28,971 bases of DNA. Source: JBDTMC01 sp039934475 (GTDB lineage: Bacteria; Acidobacteriota; Terriglobia; Bryobacterales; Bryobacteraceae). Below, piece by piece: positions 21,389 through 28,971 of the stretch (its first letter is position 1; the number at the start of each line of letters is the position of its first letter). The notes below the pieces were generated by a model. That model made no database searches. It saw only the letters and a program-made list of their open reading frames with translations, and had not been told where the DNA came from. Location: assembly GCA_039934475.1 (NCBI GenBank), contig JBDTMC010000036.1, positions 1 to 28,971 of the forward strand. The letters are read 5' to 3'. A program made the translations under genes and the position numbers.

Positions 21389-22929
21389 TGGCACGGATGC
21401 CTCGCGCAACGATCATTCTGCTCGTCGCGTCCTTGTCGGTCTTTGCCGCCGGGCAGGCTCCGGCGGACCAAGCCGAAGGGGCGGACTCGCCACACGAGCT
21501 GTTCCTGACCGTGGGCAAGTCTGTGGTGGTAAACAGTAGTGCCCCGATTGAACGTGTTTCCGTTGGCTTTGGTGAGATTGCCGAAGCCACTCCTGTCGGT
21601 TCGCAAGAGGTCCTGATCAACGCCAAGGCCCCCGGCGAAACCACAATGATTCTCTGGGAGAAAGGCGGCCGCAAGCTCTTCTTTGAGATCGCAGTGAAGC
21701 CGAGTACCCTCACAGCAAAAGGCAAGCTGGAAGCAGTACGACGCGAAATGAAGAAGGAACTTCCGGGCCAGAACATCAATATCAGCTTTGAGAACGAAAT
21801 GGCTTTTGTTCGCGGAAGTGTGAAAGATATCACCAGCGCCGACCGCGCCATGGCGATTGCAGGCTCACTCGGCAAGACAATCAATCTGTTGTACGTTGAC
21901 GTTCCACCGGCACAAGAACAGATCCTCCTTAAGGTGCAGTTCGCCAGCGTGGACCGTAATGCCAGCACGGAATTGGGATTGAACATCATAAGCACCGGCG
22001 CCACCAACACGTTGGGAACCATCGGCACACAGCAATATGCGCCGCCCAAGCTTACGACGGGTCCAACCACTGTTACGCTGAGCGATGCGCTAAACCTCTT
22101 TCTCTTCCGTCCCGATTTGAATCTGGCAGCCACGATTAAGGCGCTGCAAGCGAAATCGCTGTTTGAGATCCTTGCCGAGCCCAATGTTCTGGCCCTCAAC
22201 GGAAAGCAAGCCAGCTTCCTAGCGGGCGGCGAGTTTCCGTATCCTACGTTACAAGGGGGTGGGGGCGGCCTTGGAGCTGTCACCATTCAGTTCCGCGAGT
22301 TCGGCGTACGCATTAACTTTCTGCCGGTCATCACGCCCCGCGGCACCATCAGGTTAGAGGTCGCCCCGGAAGTGAGCGCTTTAGATTTCACAAACGGGCT
22401 ACTCTTTCAAGGCTTTCGGATTCCTGCGTTGGTGGTTCGTCGTGTGCACACAGACGTTGAGTTGCAGTCGGGCCAGAGTTTTGCAATCGGAGGCCTGCTG
22501 GACCGCCGCATGACGGAGAGTTTGTCGAAAATACCCGTGCTAGGAGACATTCCAGTGTTGGGTAAGCTCTTTCAGTCAATCGCCAAGACAAAAAGTAACT
22601 CCGAGCTTATCGTCATTGTTACGCCCGAACTCGTACGGCCCATTCCGGTGGGACAACCCTTGCCTTCGATTGAGTTTCCGGGAAAGCTGATGGGTCCGGA
22701 TCAACAGCCGCCGCGCACTCCTGGCATTGAGGTTACGGGCGCCCAATCGCTTCAAAAACCAACCATGACGATTCCCCTGGAGCAGTTGCTCCAGAGTCTG
22801 AAGGCTGCCGAAACGACGATGCAGGGTGGTGACGCCAGCAAGGGTCTCGCGGACTCGACATGGCAATCCTCCCAGCCGTCCGGGTTGGGTCTGCCCGCGG
22901 CTGCCACGCCCGCCCCGTCAAAGCAATAG
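21388..22929 (+). CDS. cpaC: Tad outer-membrane secretin CpaC/RcpA
   Basis: A 513-residue secretin through which the Flp pilus crosses the outer membrane. A signal peptide (about 1-24, ATIILLVASLSVFAAG) is followed by the pilus/secretin N-domain (LFLTVGKSVVVNSSAPIERV), a BON-like segment (about 95-165), and the secretin domain (about 175-430) with LLKVQFASVDRNASTELGLN, FEILAEPNVLALNGKQASFL, GGEFPYP and the signature IPVLGDIPVLGKLFQ. The C-terminal ~75 residues are a Gln/Pro-rich extension. The ATG at 21388 overlaps the cpaB stop (TAATG), with GGAGGG 10 nt upstream. A second Met three residues on is possible. Confidence 0.95.
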   Translation: MARMPRATIILLVASLSVFAAGQAPADQAEGADSPHELFLTVGKSVVVNSSAPIERVSVGFGEIAEATPVGSQEVLINAKAPGETTMILWEKGGRKLFFEIAVKPSTLTAKGKLEAVRREMKKELPGQNINISFENEMAFVRGSVKDITSADRAMAIAGSLGKTINLLYVDVPPAQEQILLKVQFASVDRNASTELGLNIISTGATNTLGTIGTQQYAPPKLTTGPTTVTLSDALNLFLFRPDLNLAATIKALQAKSLFEILAEPNVLALNGKQASFLAGGEFPYPTLQGGGGGLGAVTIQFREFGVRINFLPVITPRGTIRLEVAPEVSALDFTNGLLFQGFRIPALVVRRVHTDVELQSGQSFAIGGLLDRRMTESLSKIPVLGDIPVLGKLFQSIAKTKSNSELIVIVTPELVRPIPVGQPLPSIEFPGKLMGPDQQPPRTPGIEVTGAQSLQKPTMTIPLEQLLQSLKAAETTMQGGDASKGLADSTWQSSQPSGLGLPAAATPAPSKQ

Positions 22930-22990
22930 AACCGCTACCGGTCACGGCTTTACTAACGGAAACGGGCGCGATTGGGCTATATTCGACAGC

Positions 22991-24802
22991 GTGATTCCCT
23001 CGCGCTGGGTTGCCCTGCTGTTTTGCACCGTCAGGCTGTGCGCCGCGACGGACCTCACTGTTTTACCGGATTCATTCCGCTTCGGTCCCACGGGACAGGT
23101 GATTGAGCCTGATCATACCGCTGGGGCGGAACCGGCTCATAAGATCGTATTGGAGGGCGCGCGGGGCGGCTTTGTCTCCTGTCAACTTGCTGCCACAGTA
23201 TCCCTTGGCGCGTATCGTCTCGACATCAAGCCCTTCGCGGCCGATAGTGGCCTCCAAGTTGAGCTCTTCCGTCAGTGGTTCCACTATGTGCCGTCCGCCA
23301 AAGGCTACTTCCCTGACGCTCTTGTTCCGGTCCGCGTGCCGCATAGCGCGACCTTGCCCGATCCCGATAACAAGGTGCCTGGCCAGACGGCCCAACCTTA
23401 TTGGGTGGATATCTGGATACCGGCAACTGCCGCGCCGGGTGACTTCTCCACCACTGCCCGTTTGGACGCTGCCGGCACGACAGTGGAACTGCCCATCACT
23501 GTGCGAGTCCTCGCGGCGTCGATTCCCGCCGAAGACGCGATCGTCATTGACCACAACTCGTACGGGACTTCCTGGTTCGCCGGCCAGTATCCGAAGCTTG
23601 TTCAGAAGGTAGGACCCGGATTCTACGACTCGCCGGAGTTCTACGCGCTCATTCAGGCCTATCATCGTGTCATCTATGAACACCGTGGTGTCTTCCATCA
23701 ACTCGGCTACGGACACGCTGGTAAAGTTGGTCCGGAGTTTGCGCCTCAGTTGGCCGGAAGCGGCAAGAGCAAACACATCGACAACTGGAGAGCCTACGAC
23801 CGCCACTATGGCCCACTTCTCGATGGGTCTGCTTTTGCCACCACTAGACGGGGGCCGCATCCCATCCCCTTCGCCTACCTCCCAGTGAATCCTGAGTGGC
23901 CAGCTTCGCAGGTCTCCTGGGGCGAGCCTGGCTATGAACGCGAGTTCGTCAATGTCGTCTCCGCGATGGAACACCACTTCCGCGAAAAGGGCTGGACCAA
24001 TACCCGCTTCGAACTCTTCTTCAACCATAAAAAGCGGTACAAGGGCTTTTCTTGGGACGGAGACGAAGCGCGGTTTGCCAAGGACTACGAATACATGCGC
24101 GAGTATGCGCGCCTGATGAAGAGAGCCGTGCCCGCGAATTCGCCCGTCAAATTTGTATTCCGCGCTGACGTGAGCTGGACCATGGAGCGCCAGTTTCGCG
24201 ACCTCGCCGGTGTGGTGAACTTCTGGGTTTGTGGCGGCGGCATGTTCAATTGGTACCGCGATGCCGCGCGCACTCTCAAGGAACGCGGTGACATCGTCTG
24301 GACGTATGGTGGCACTCCACCGGTCACCAAACCTGCTTCTCAAATGACGACCGACCTACTTCGGACCTGGCTGCTCGGCGTCGGCGGGTTTGTTCGCTGG
24401 CAAACGGTGGATCCTGGAGAAGACCCGTGGTTTCACTTCGCAGGCGGCGGGGAGACGCTTGTTTATCCAGGCGACCGGTTTGGCATCGCCGGGCCGCTGG
24501 CGTCTGTCCGCTTGAAGATTCAGCGCAACGCCATCCAGGACATTACGCTTCTCAATTCGTTGAGTGGGAGCAGGCCTTTGGACGCCCTGCGTGAGGCTGC
24601 GGCGCAGCGCTTCAACGGCGCCAAAGTTGACGAGTGGTGGGGCACCCGGCCCGCCTTCGCAGACACCGATCCGGACGATTGGTCCAACGCCACCATCGAC
24701 GATGCGACGTCCGCCCAGGCGAAGTTCGCCAACAACATCGATTCGAACGCCTGGAACAGGGTTAGGGCGTATGTCATGGAATCGGCCAAGGAGGTGAAGT
24801 GA
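22991..24802 (+). CDS. DUF4091 (GH123-like) secreted glycoside hydrolase-like protein
   Basis: A 603-residue exported protein. After a signal peptide (IPSRWVALLFCTVRLCAA), an N-terminal beta-rich part (to about 180, with YWVDIWIPATAAPGDFSTT, a pattern common before these domains) leads to a TIM-barrel-like middle (FAYLPVNPEWPA, RFELFFNHKKRYKGFSWDGDE, FVFRADVSW, VNFWVCGGG) and the C-terminal DUF4091 block (LVYPGDRFGIAGPLASVRLK, IQRNAIQDITLLNSL). DUF4091 proteins are related to GH123 N-acetylgalactosaminidases; substrate unknown. GTG at 22991 is chosen because it starts at the signal peptide; no good ribosome site is visible and the frame is open further upstream inside cpaC. First gene of a coupled three-gene unit. 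Confidence 0.8.
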   Translation: MIPSRWVALLFCTVRLCAATDLTVLPDSFRFGPTGQVIEPDHTAGAEPAHKIVLEGARGGFVSCQLAATVSLGAYRLDIKPFAADSGLQVELFRQWFHYVPSAKGYFPDALVPVRVPHSATLPDPDNKVPGQTAQPYWVDIWIPATAAPGDFSTTARLDAAGTTVELPITVRVLAASIPAEDAIVIDHNSYGTSWFAGQYPKLVQKVGPGFYDSPEFYALIQAYHRVIYEHRGVFHQLGYGHAGKVGPEFAPQLAGSGKSKHIDNWRAYDRHYGPLLDGSAFATTRRGPHPIPFAYLPVNPEWPASQVSWGEPGYEREFVNVVSAMEHHFREKGWTNTRFELFFNHKKRYKGFSWDGDEARFAKDYEYMREYARLMKRAVPANSPVKFVFRADVSWTMERQFRDLAGVVNFWVCGGGMFNWYRDAARTLKERGDIVWTYGGTPPVTKPASQMTTDLLRTWLLGVGGFVRWQTVDPGEDPWFHFAGGGETLVYPGDRFGIAGPLASVRLKIQRNAIQDITLLNSLSGSRPLDALREAAAQRFNGAKVDEWWGTRPAFADTDPDDWSNATIDDATSAQAKFANNIDSNAWNRVRAYVMESAKEVK

Positions 24803-25362
24803 TGCTGCGACGTCTCTCGTTGCTACTCGTGCCGGCCTGTTTGTTCTCCCAAGCCGGCGACCCTGCCGCCTCGCTTGATCGAGTCGCGGAGGTGGCTACG
24901 GCTATGGTGGATGGCGACGTTTGCGCCCGCATCGAAACGCCGCGCTCCCGCTCCTTCGCGACGAAAAAAGACCCGCGCGACCCCTGGCGCGGCAGTGATA
25001 ACTACGATGTGGACGATGCCTCATTCATCCTCACGAAGAAGACCCTGATTCGCCTCTCGCGACTCTGTGCCGCGGCGTGCGACGTGAACCTGTGGATGCC
25101 CCTTTCTTCGGATTCCGGCAAGGTTCAGGTTGTGATCCGCAATGTCAACGAGATGAGCCAGTTCTGGCCGTGGGGCGCGTTGAATCAGGAGATGCCTCCG
25201 GAAATGAAGCAAGTTTTGGGAACCGGAAAGCGTATGACTGTGCGCCGCAAGCCCGGAATGATCTCTGTTCTCGCGCCAGTGTACGACAGCCTCGGCGACA
25301 TCAACGGCCTGGTCGAGGTGGTGAGCCGCCTTCGTCCTGACCCACGGGAGAACGTGAAATGA
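24802..25362 (+). CDS. Small exported protein, possibly Cache-like
   Basis: A 186-residue protein with a signal peptide (MLRRLSLLLVPACLFSQAG). The mature part contains DGDVCARIETPRSRSF, an RLSRLCAAACDVNLWMPL stretch, a central VQVVIRNVNEMSQFWPWG and the final ISVLAPVYDSLGDINGLVEV; the last pattern resembles the closing strands of Cache/PAS-type ligand-binding domains, but the rest is not diagnostic. ATG at 24802 follows a perfect AAGGAGGTG by 7 nt and overlaps the DUF4091 stop (TGATG); GTG at 24799 is an alternative. It is translationally coupled to the genes on both sides, so it probably works with them outside the cytoplasm. Confidence 0.7.
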   Translation: MLRRLSLLLVPACLFSQAGDPAASLDRVAEVATAMVDGDVCARIETPRSRSFATKKDPRDPWRGSDNYDVDDASFILTKKTLIRLSRLCAAACDVNLWMPLSSDSGKVQVVIRNVNEMSQFWPWGALNQEMPPEMKQVLGTGKRMTVRRKPGMISVLAPVYDSLGDINGLVEVVSRLRPDPRENVK

Positions 25363-28300
25363 GGGCCTGGGTTGGTCTGCTATTACTAACGGGGACGTTA
25401 GCCGCTGCTGAGCCGGTTCGTACCTGGGAAGGCACAGTTACCGTCCCCACATACCAGCACACCGGACGCGAGATGGAGCCGCCCTTGTTTGGCAACTCCA
25501 CGGTCACCGGCCTCTATCCCTTTCCCACTTACTTGATGCCGTTCCAGGCGGGCGGCCCGCAGCCCTACACCTATCGCGCCATTTTCCTGGAGAACGAATA
25601 CCTCAAGCTCACTTATATCCCCGAGTTCGGCGGTCGCATATTTTCTCTCTATGACAAACTGCGGTCGCGCGAAGTCTTCTATCGCAACGATGTCATCAAG
25701 CCGGCGCCCTACAACCCGCGGCTGGGGTGGCCGCAGTCTGGGCTCGAACTCACCGGACCCTATGACGTCCACATGCTCACACTCCACGGCGAGCCGTTCT
25801 GGGCCAACCAGATTGTCCGTCAGGATGATGGAGCGCTGACCCTCGTGCTGGGTGAGATTGACCCCGTCTTCGGGATGGATGTCACGCTTTCGGCCACACT
25901 GCATCCCGGCATCGCCGCTCTGGAGATCGCGATCTCCTGTTACAACGGCCGCGACGTCCGAATGCCGCAGATGCTGTGGATCAATACTGCAGTCCCCGCT
26001 ACCCCTAAGACTCGCTTCCTATATCCCATGACCCGCACTGTCGGCCACACTACCGCCGACATCGCCGATTGGCCTCTCTACAACGGCATCGACTTCAGTT
26101 GGGACCGCAACAACCAGCACATGCTGGGCGTCTTCGGTATCGATATCTACGACAATTTCCAGGGTGCCTACCAATTCGAAAATGACTACGGCGTCTTTCG
26201 TTATGCCGATCGCCGCATCGTCCAAGGTATGAAGCTCTGGACGTTCGGTTACGGGGAAGGCGCTAAGGGAAACGAACGCGGTTACACCGACAATGCCGGA
26301 CCCTATGTTGAATTACAGAGTGGTCGCTACGTCTGGGACGGGCACTACGAATGGGTGGCGCCTCACAAAACGGAACGATGGAGCGAATGGTGGATTCCCG
26401 TTGCCCAAACCGGCGGTCTCACTACGCTCACGCGCGACATCGCTTTGCACATCGATGGGACGGCGATTGTCGTCGCGCCTACGCGGCCCATTCCGTCGGC
26501 GACGGTAGACGTGCGAGCCGGGGATCACGAGGTCCTCCGGCGAACGGTTGACCTTAGGCCTGGTGAACCCTTCCGAGCCAGTGTCCCTGCATCGCAAGCC
26601 TTGCTCACCGTCATCGTACGAGATAGCGCTGGAAACACGCTGCTCGATTACCGCCAGCCTTCTGAGCCTCCGGGGCGCAAAGAGTACACGCCGTTTACCA
26701 AGCCCCTGGAGAGTCCGCGTAAGGCAAACGATGCCATGGGCGTGGAAGAACTCACCATCGCCGCCGAGTTCAAATTCAAGGAACTGGATTCTGTTGGAGC
26801 TCGGGCTCTACTTGATCGGGCACTCCAGCAGGACCCCGGTAACGCTCGCGCTCACTTGCTGCTCGGCATCGACGATTTCCGGGCTCTGCGCCCCACTGAC
26901 GCGATCACGCACCTTGAAAAGACGATCGCGCGGGACCCCTATTCCGACAGTGCCTACTACTATCTCGCTATGTCCCAGTTCGCCTCTGGGCGCGAAGGCG
27001 AGGCGGAGCGCAACCTCTACTACATCTGGTCGGACAGTGCCCATTTTGCGGACCGCGAGTATCATCTCGGCCGCTTGGCGATGCTTCGCAAACAGTACGA
27101 CTCGGCCTCCAGGCATTTCCACGGCGCTCTCGATTCCAACGCGAATGATTTGCTGGCGCGCCAGTCGCTCGCCGCGGCTCAACGCCTGCGCGACGACAAA
27201 CCGGCTGCGCTCCGCGAGCTTGCCACCCTCGAACACGCTGCTCCCACCAGCCGCATCGCTCGCGCGGAACGCTGGTTCGCCGGCGATGCCTCCGCTAAGC
27301 CGGAGTTAGTCCGTCTGCTTGGCGGGCAGAGCCAGGAAGCTCTGGCCATCTCCACTTTCTATCGCGACTTGGGCCGGTGGGATGAGGCGGCTCGCATCCT
27401 CCGGCTCGTACAGGAGAACAATAGCGACCCGTGGGGAGCGCCGCCCGAGTTCGGCTATACGCTTGCGTACTGCGAGCAGCGCGCTGGCGATGCCACTGCG
27501 GCCGCGGTGTCTCGTAAGAAGGCACGCGCCTCTGCTCCCAATATCGACCGCTTCCCCTATCGCCAGGAGTCCGAGGCGCCGCTGGCCGAGGCAGTGCAAT
27601 TGGATCCTAAGGATACGGTGGCGCGCTTCGCCCTCGGTGAGCTGTATTACTTCGAACACCGTCCCACTGATGCCATTCGCCAATGGGAAGCGGCTCGTGA
27701 GATCACTCCGAATAATTTTTCCGTTCGACGCGCGCTAGGTCTCGCCTATGCGGAACAAGGTCGATCGCTGGATGTGGCCGCCGCGGAGTTGGAGCGTGCC
27801 GTCGATTTGAACCCCGCGCACGTTCGCACACGCAACGACCTCAGTGCGATGTACGCGCGGGCCGGGCGTTTCGATAAGCAACTCGCGGTTTTGGAAAAGG
27901 CGCTGGCGGCCTCGCCTGGAGACGACGATCTCACCGAAGCCGTTTTCACTACGAAGCTCATCGGTGGCCAGTATGACGATGCCGCGCACCTCATCGACAC
28001 GCATCGGTTTGCTCCTCGCCATCGCAGTTATGGCCTGCGCGACAAGTACCGAATGATGCGTTATGCCATGGGTGCGCAGGCGTTCGGTCGGGGGGACTAT
28101 AAGGGCTCGCTTAGTCTCTTCGAAAGCGCGATGAGGCCTCCGGAGTCGCTTGGTGTGGACGATTTCGTTGGCCAGACTTCACCCCGCCAGCAGTACTACC
28201 GGGGGCTCGCTCTAGAGAAGTTAGGACGCTCTGAGGATGCCGGGCAGGCGTTTCAAGCGGCGACGGCTGGAAGCGAGCAGCTCTCCGGAGATCGCGACAG

Positions 28301-28589
28301 TTGGAGTGCCGACAATTTCTTCATGGTGTCCGCGCTGGCCAAACTCGGCCAGAAGGACCGCGCGGACGCACTGCGGAAGCGATTTGAGAATTTCGCTCTC
28401 ACCGAGACAGATGCCCGCAACGCCGAATACCGTTCCCGCGCACGCTACCTGCTGGCGCTCATTCGGAAGTACGATGGCCGCGATAACGAGGCTCGCACGC
28501 TGTTGCGGGGTGCCCTCGACGCCGAGCCCGACTACCTTGCAGCGCGTCTGGAAGAACGCAAGGACGTGCCCGATCCGTTGGGTCAGTAA
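25359..28589 (+). CDS. DUF5107 domain and tetratricopeptide-repeat protein
   Basis: A 1076-residue exported protein. A signal peptide (MRAWVGLLLLTGTLAAA) leads to a DUF5107 region (about 20-400), a galactose-mutarotase-like beta-sandwich of unproven sugar-binding or catalytic role: LKLTYIPEFGGRIFSLYDKL, GWPQSGLELTGPYD, WINTAVPATPKTRFLYP and KLWTFGYGEG. From about residue 455 to the end it is built of TPR-type helical pairs (ARALLDRALQQDPGNARAHL, AIRQWEAAREITPNNFSVRR, AAAELERAVDLNPAHVRTRN). The ATG overlaps the preceding stop (ATGA) and GGGAG lies 10 nt upstream. DUF5107+TPR is a known architecture. With the DUF4091 protein it suggests handling of complex carbohydrate outside the cytoplasm. 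Confidence 0.87.
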   Translation: MRAWVGLLLLTGTLAAAEPVRTWEGTVTVPTYQHTGREMEPPLFGNSTVTGLYPFPTYLMPFQAGGPQPYTYRAIFLENEYLKLTYIPEFGGRIFSLYDKLRSREVFYRNDVIKPAPYNPRLGWPQSGLELTGPYDVHMLTLHGEPFWANQIVRQDDGALTLVLGEIDPVFGMDVTLSATLHPGIAALEIAISCYNGRDVRMPQMLWINTAVPATPKTRFLYPMTRTVGHTTADIADWPLYNGIDFSWDRNNQHMLGVFGIDIYDNFQGAYQFENDYGVFRYADRRIVQGMKLWTFGYGEGAKGNERGYTDNAGPYVELQSGRYVWDGHYEWVAPHKTERWSEWWIPVAQTGGLTTLTRDIALHIDGTAIVVAPTRPIPSATVDVRAGDHEVLRRTVDLRPGEPFRASVPASQALLTVIVRDSAGNTLLDYRQPSEPPGRKEYTPFTKPLESPRKANDAMGVEELTIAAEFKFKELDSVGARALLDRALQQDPGNARAHLLLGIDDFRALRPTDAITHLEKTIARDPYSDSAYYYLAMSQFASGREGEAERNLYYIWSDSAHFADREYHLGRLAMLRKQYDSASRHFHGALDSNANDLLARQSLAAAQRLRDDKPAALRELATLEHAAPTSRIARAERWFAGDASAKPELVRLLGGQSQEALAISTFYRDLGRWDEAARILRLVQENNSDPWGAPPEFGYTLAYCEQRAGDATAAAVSRKKARASAPNIDRFPYRQESEAPLAEAVQLDPKDTVARFALGELYYFEHRPTDAIRQWEAAREITPNNFSVRRALGLAYAEQGRSLDVAAAELERAVDLNPAHVRTRNDLSAMYARAGRFDKQLAVLEKALAASPGDDDLTEAVFTTKLIGGQYDDAAHLIDTHRFAPRHRSYGLRDKYRMMRYAMGAQAFGRGDYKGSLSLFESAMRPPESLGVDDFVGQTSPRQQYYRGLALEKLGRSEDAGQAFQAATAGSEQLSGDRDSWSADNFFMVSALAKLGQKDRADALRKRFENFALTETDARNAEYRSRARYLLALIRKYDGRDNEARTLLRGALDAEPDYLAARLEERKDVPDPLGQ

Positions 28590-28621
28590 CCGCAACTCCG
28601 CTGGACCCGTCGATTATATGA

Positions 28622-28971
28622 ATGTGCCTAACCCGTTGGAGGCGCCTGCGAATACTTGCCGTCCTGGTTCTAGCGAACCTCAGTGCCGCTTGGGCGGCAG
28701 ACTCGTGCTCTGCCTGTCATCCTAAGGAAGTTCGCGCCTTCCAGCAGACAGCGATGGGGAAGTCAATGTCTCGTCCGCTGGGCCACGCCTCCGGTTCGTT
28801 CCGGCACGACCATTCTGGAACGATGTTCACCGTCCGCACGCACAGGGGCGAGCAGCGGCAGAAATTGAAACGCAATGGTCTTGAGAGTGAGTTTCCGGTG
28901 GCTTATGTGATCGGTTCGGGAGCCAACGCCTTTAGCTATGTTGTACGGGTGGGCGACTATTTGTTTCAATC
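28622..28971 (+). CDS. Exported cytochrome c-like protein, 3' end outside window
   Basis: An open frame of at least 116 residues with no stop before the right edge. It begins with a basic, hydrophobic signal peptide (MCLTRWRRLRILAVLVLANL) ending AAWAAD, followed at once by a haem-binding CSACH (28706-28720) and HPKEVRAFQQTAMGKSMSRP. Then come SGTMFTVRTHRGEQ and FPVAYVIGSGANAFSYVVR, a pattern I associate with acidobacterial and planctomycete multihaem/TPR cytochromes; only one CxxCH is visible here. The ATG at 28622 is the only plausible start found before the signal peptide, though its ribosome site is weak. It lies 32 nt after the DUF5107 gene in the same direction and may belong to that operon. 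Confidence 0.75.
   Translation, partial: MCLTRWRRLRILAVLVLANLSAAWAADSCSACHPKEVRAFQQTAMGKSMSRPLGHASGSFRHDHSGTMFTVRTHRGEQRQKLKRNGLESEFPVAYVIGSGANAFSYVVRVGDYLFQ

Noticed and set aside
23072..24343. Long minus-strand open frame (423 codons) opposite the DUF4091 gene
   Set aside because: Antisense artefact of high-GC codon use; no motif or ribosome site, whereas the plus strand carries the DUF4091 pattern.
28237..28725. Plus-strand frame of 162 codons at the end of the DUF5107 gene
   Set aside because: Out-of-frame shadow of the TPR region; the real gene after 28589 is the CSACH frame starting at 28622.

Overview
The window looks like part of an acidobacterial chromosome, probably a Solibacter/Bryobacter-type lineage. 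This is an inference from the moderately high G+C, the gene families present (a DUF4091 glycosidase-like protein, a DUF5107+TPR protein, a CxxCH cytochrome, GT-C membrane proteins) and the style of the Tad locus. I saw no tRNA, rRNA, CRISPR array or insertion sequence.

Layout. (1) 1-2594, plus strand: the 3' part of a sigma-54-dependent activator and an overlapping polytopic membrane protein. (2) 2524-9906, minus strand: a tightly coupled six-gene operon with four GT-C-type or GT87 membrane glycosyltransferase-like proteins, a PAP2/AUR1-like phosphotransferase and a SAM methyltransferase. (3) 10240-18848, plus strand: a Tad/Flp pilus locus in the order flp, flp2, cpaE, cpaF, tadB, tadC, three 31-residue membrane peptides, DUF192, a PilZ-TadE fusion and a vWA TadG. 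(4) 18957-20177, minus strand: a TonB-like protein. (5) 20507-22929, plus strand: cpaB and cpaC. (6) 22991-28589, plus strand: a coupled three-gene operon (DUF4091, small exported protein, DUF5107+TPR). (7) From 28622 to the window edge: the start of a haem-binding cytochrome.

How it fits together. CpaF, TadB/TadC, CpaE, CpaB and CpaC would form the motor, platform, localisation factor and outer-membrane channel for a Tad pilus. Two near-identical Flp pilins are the likely fibre subunits, and TadE/TadG are minor components. The prepilin peptidase (TadV/CpaA), TadD and TadF are not in this window.

The most interesting signals are not standard annotations. First, five sigma-54-type (-24/-12) promoters stand before both pilins, cpaB, the TonB-like gene and the glycosyltransferase operon. 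Both divergent intergenic regions also carry a paired dyad, TGTATAC-N26-TGTATACA, with centres exactly 33 bp apart and placed where enhancer sites for an NtrC-type activator would be. Such an activator is encoded at the left edge, so the window reads as one candidate sigma-54 regulon joining pilus assembly to envelope or glycan modification. Second, a c-di-GMP-type PilZ domain is fused in front of a TadE pilin, inside what would be the cleaved prepilin leader. Third, three tandem paralogous 31-aa single-span peptides sit between tadC and DUF192.
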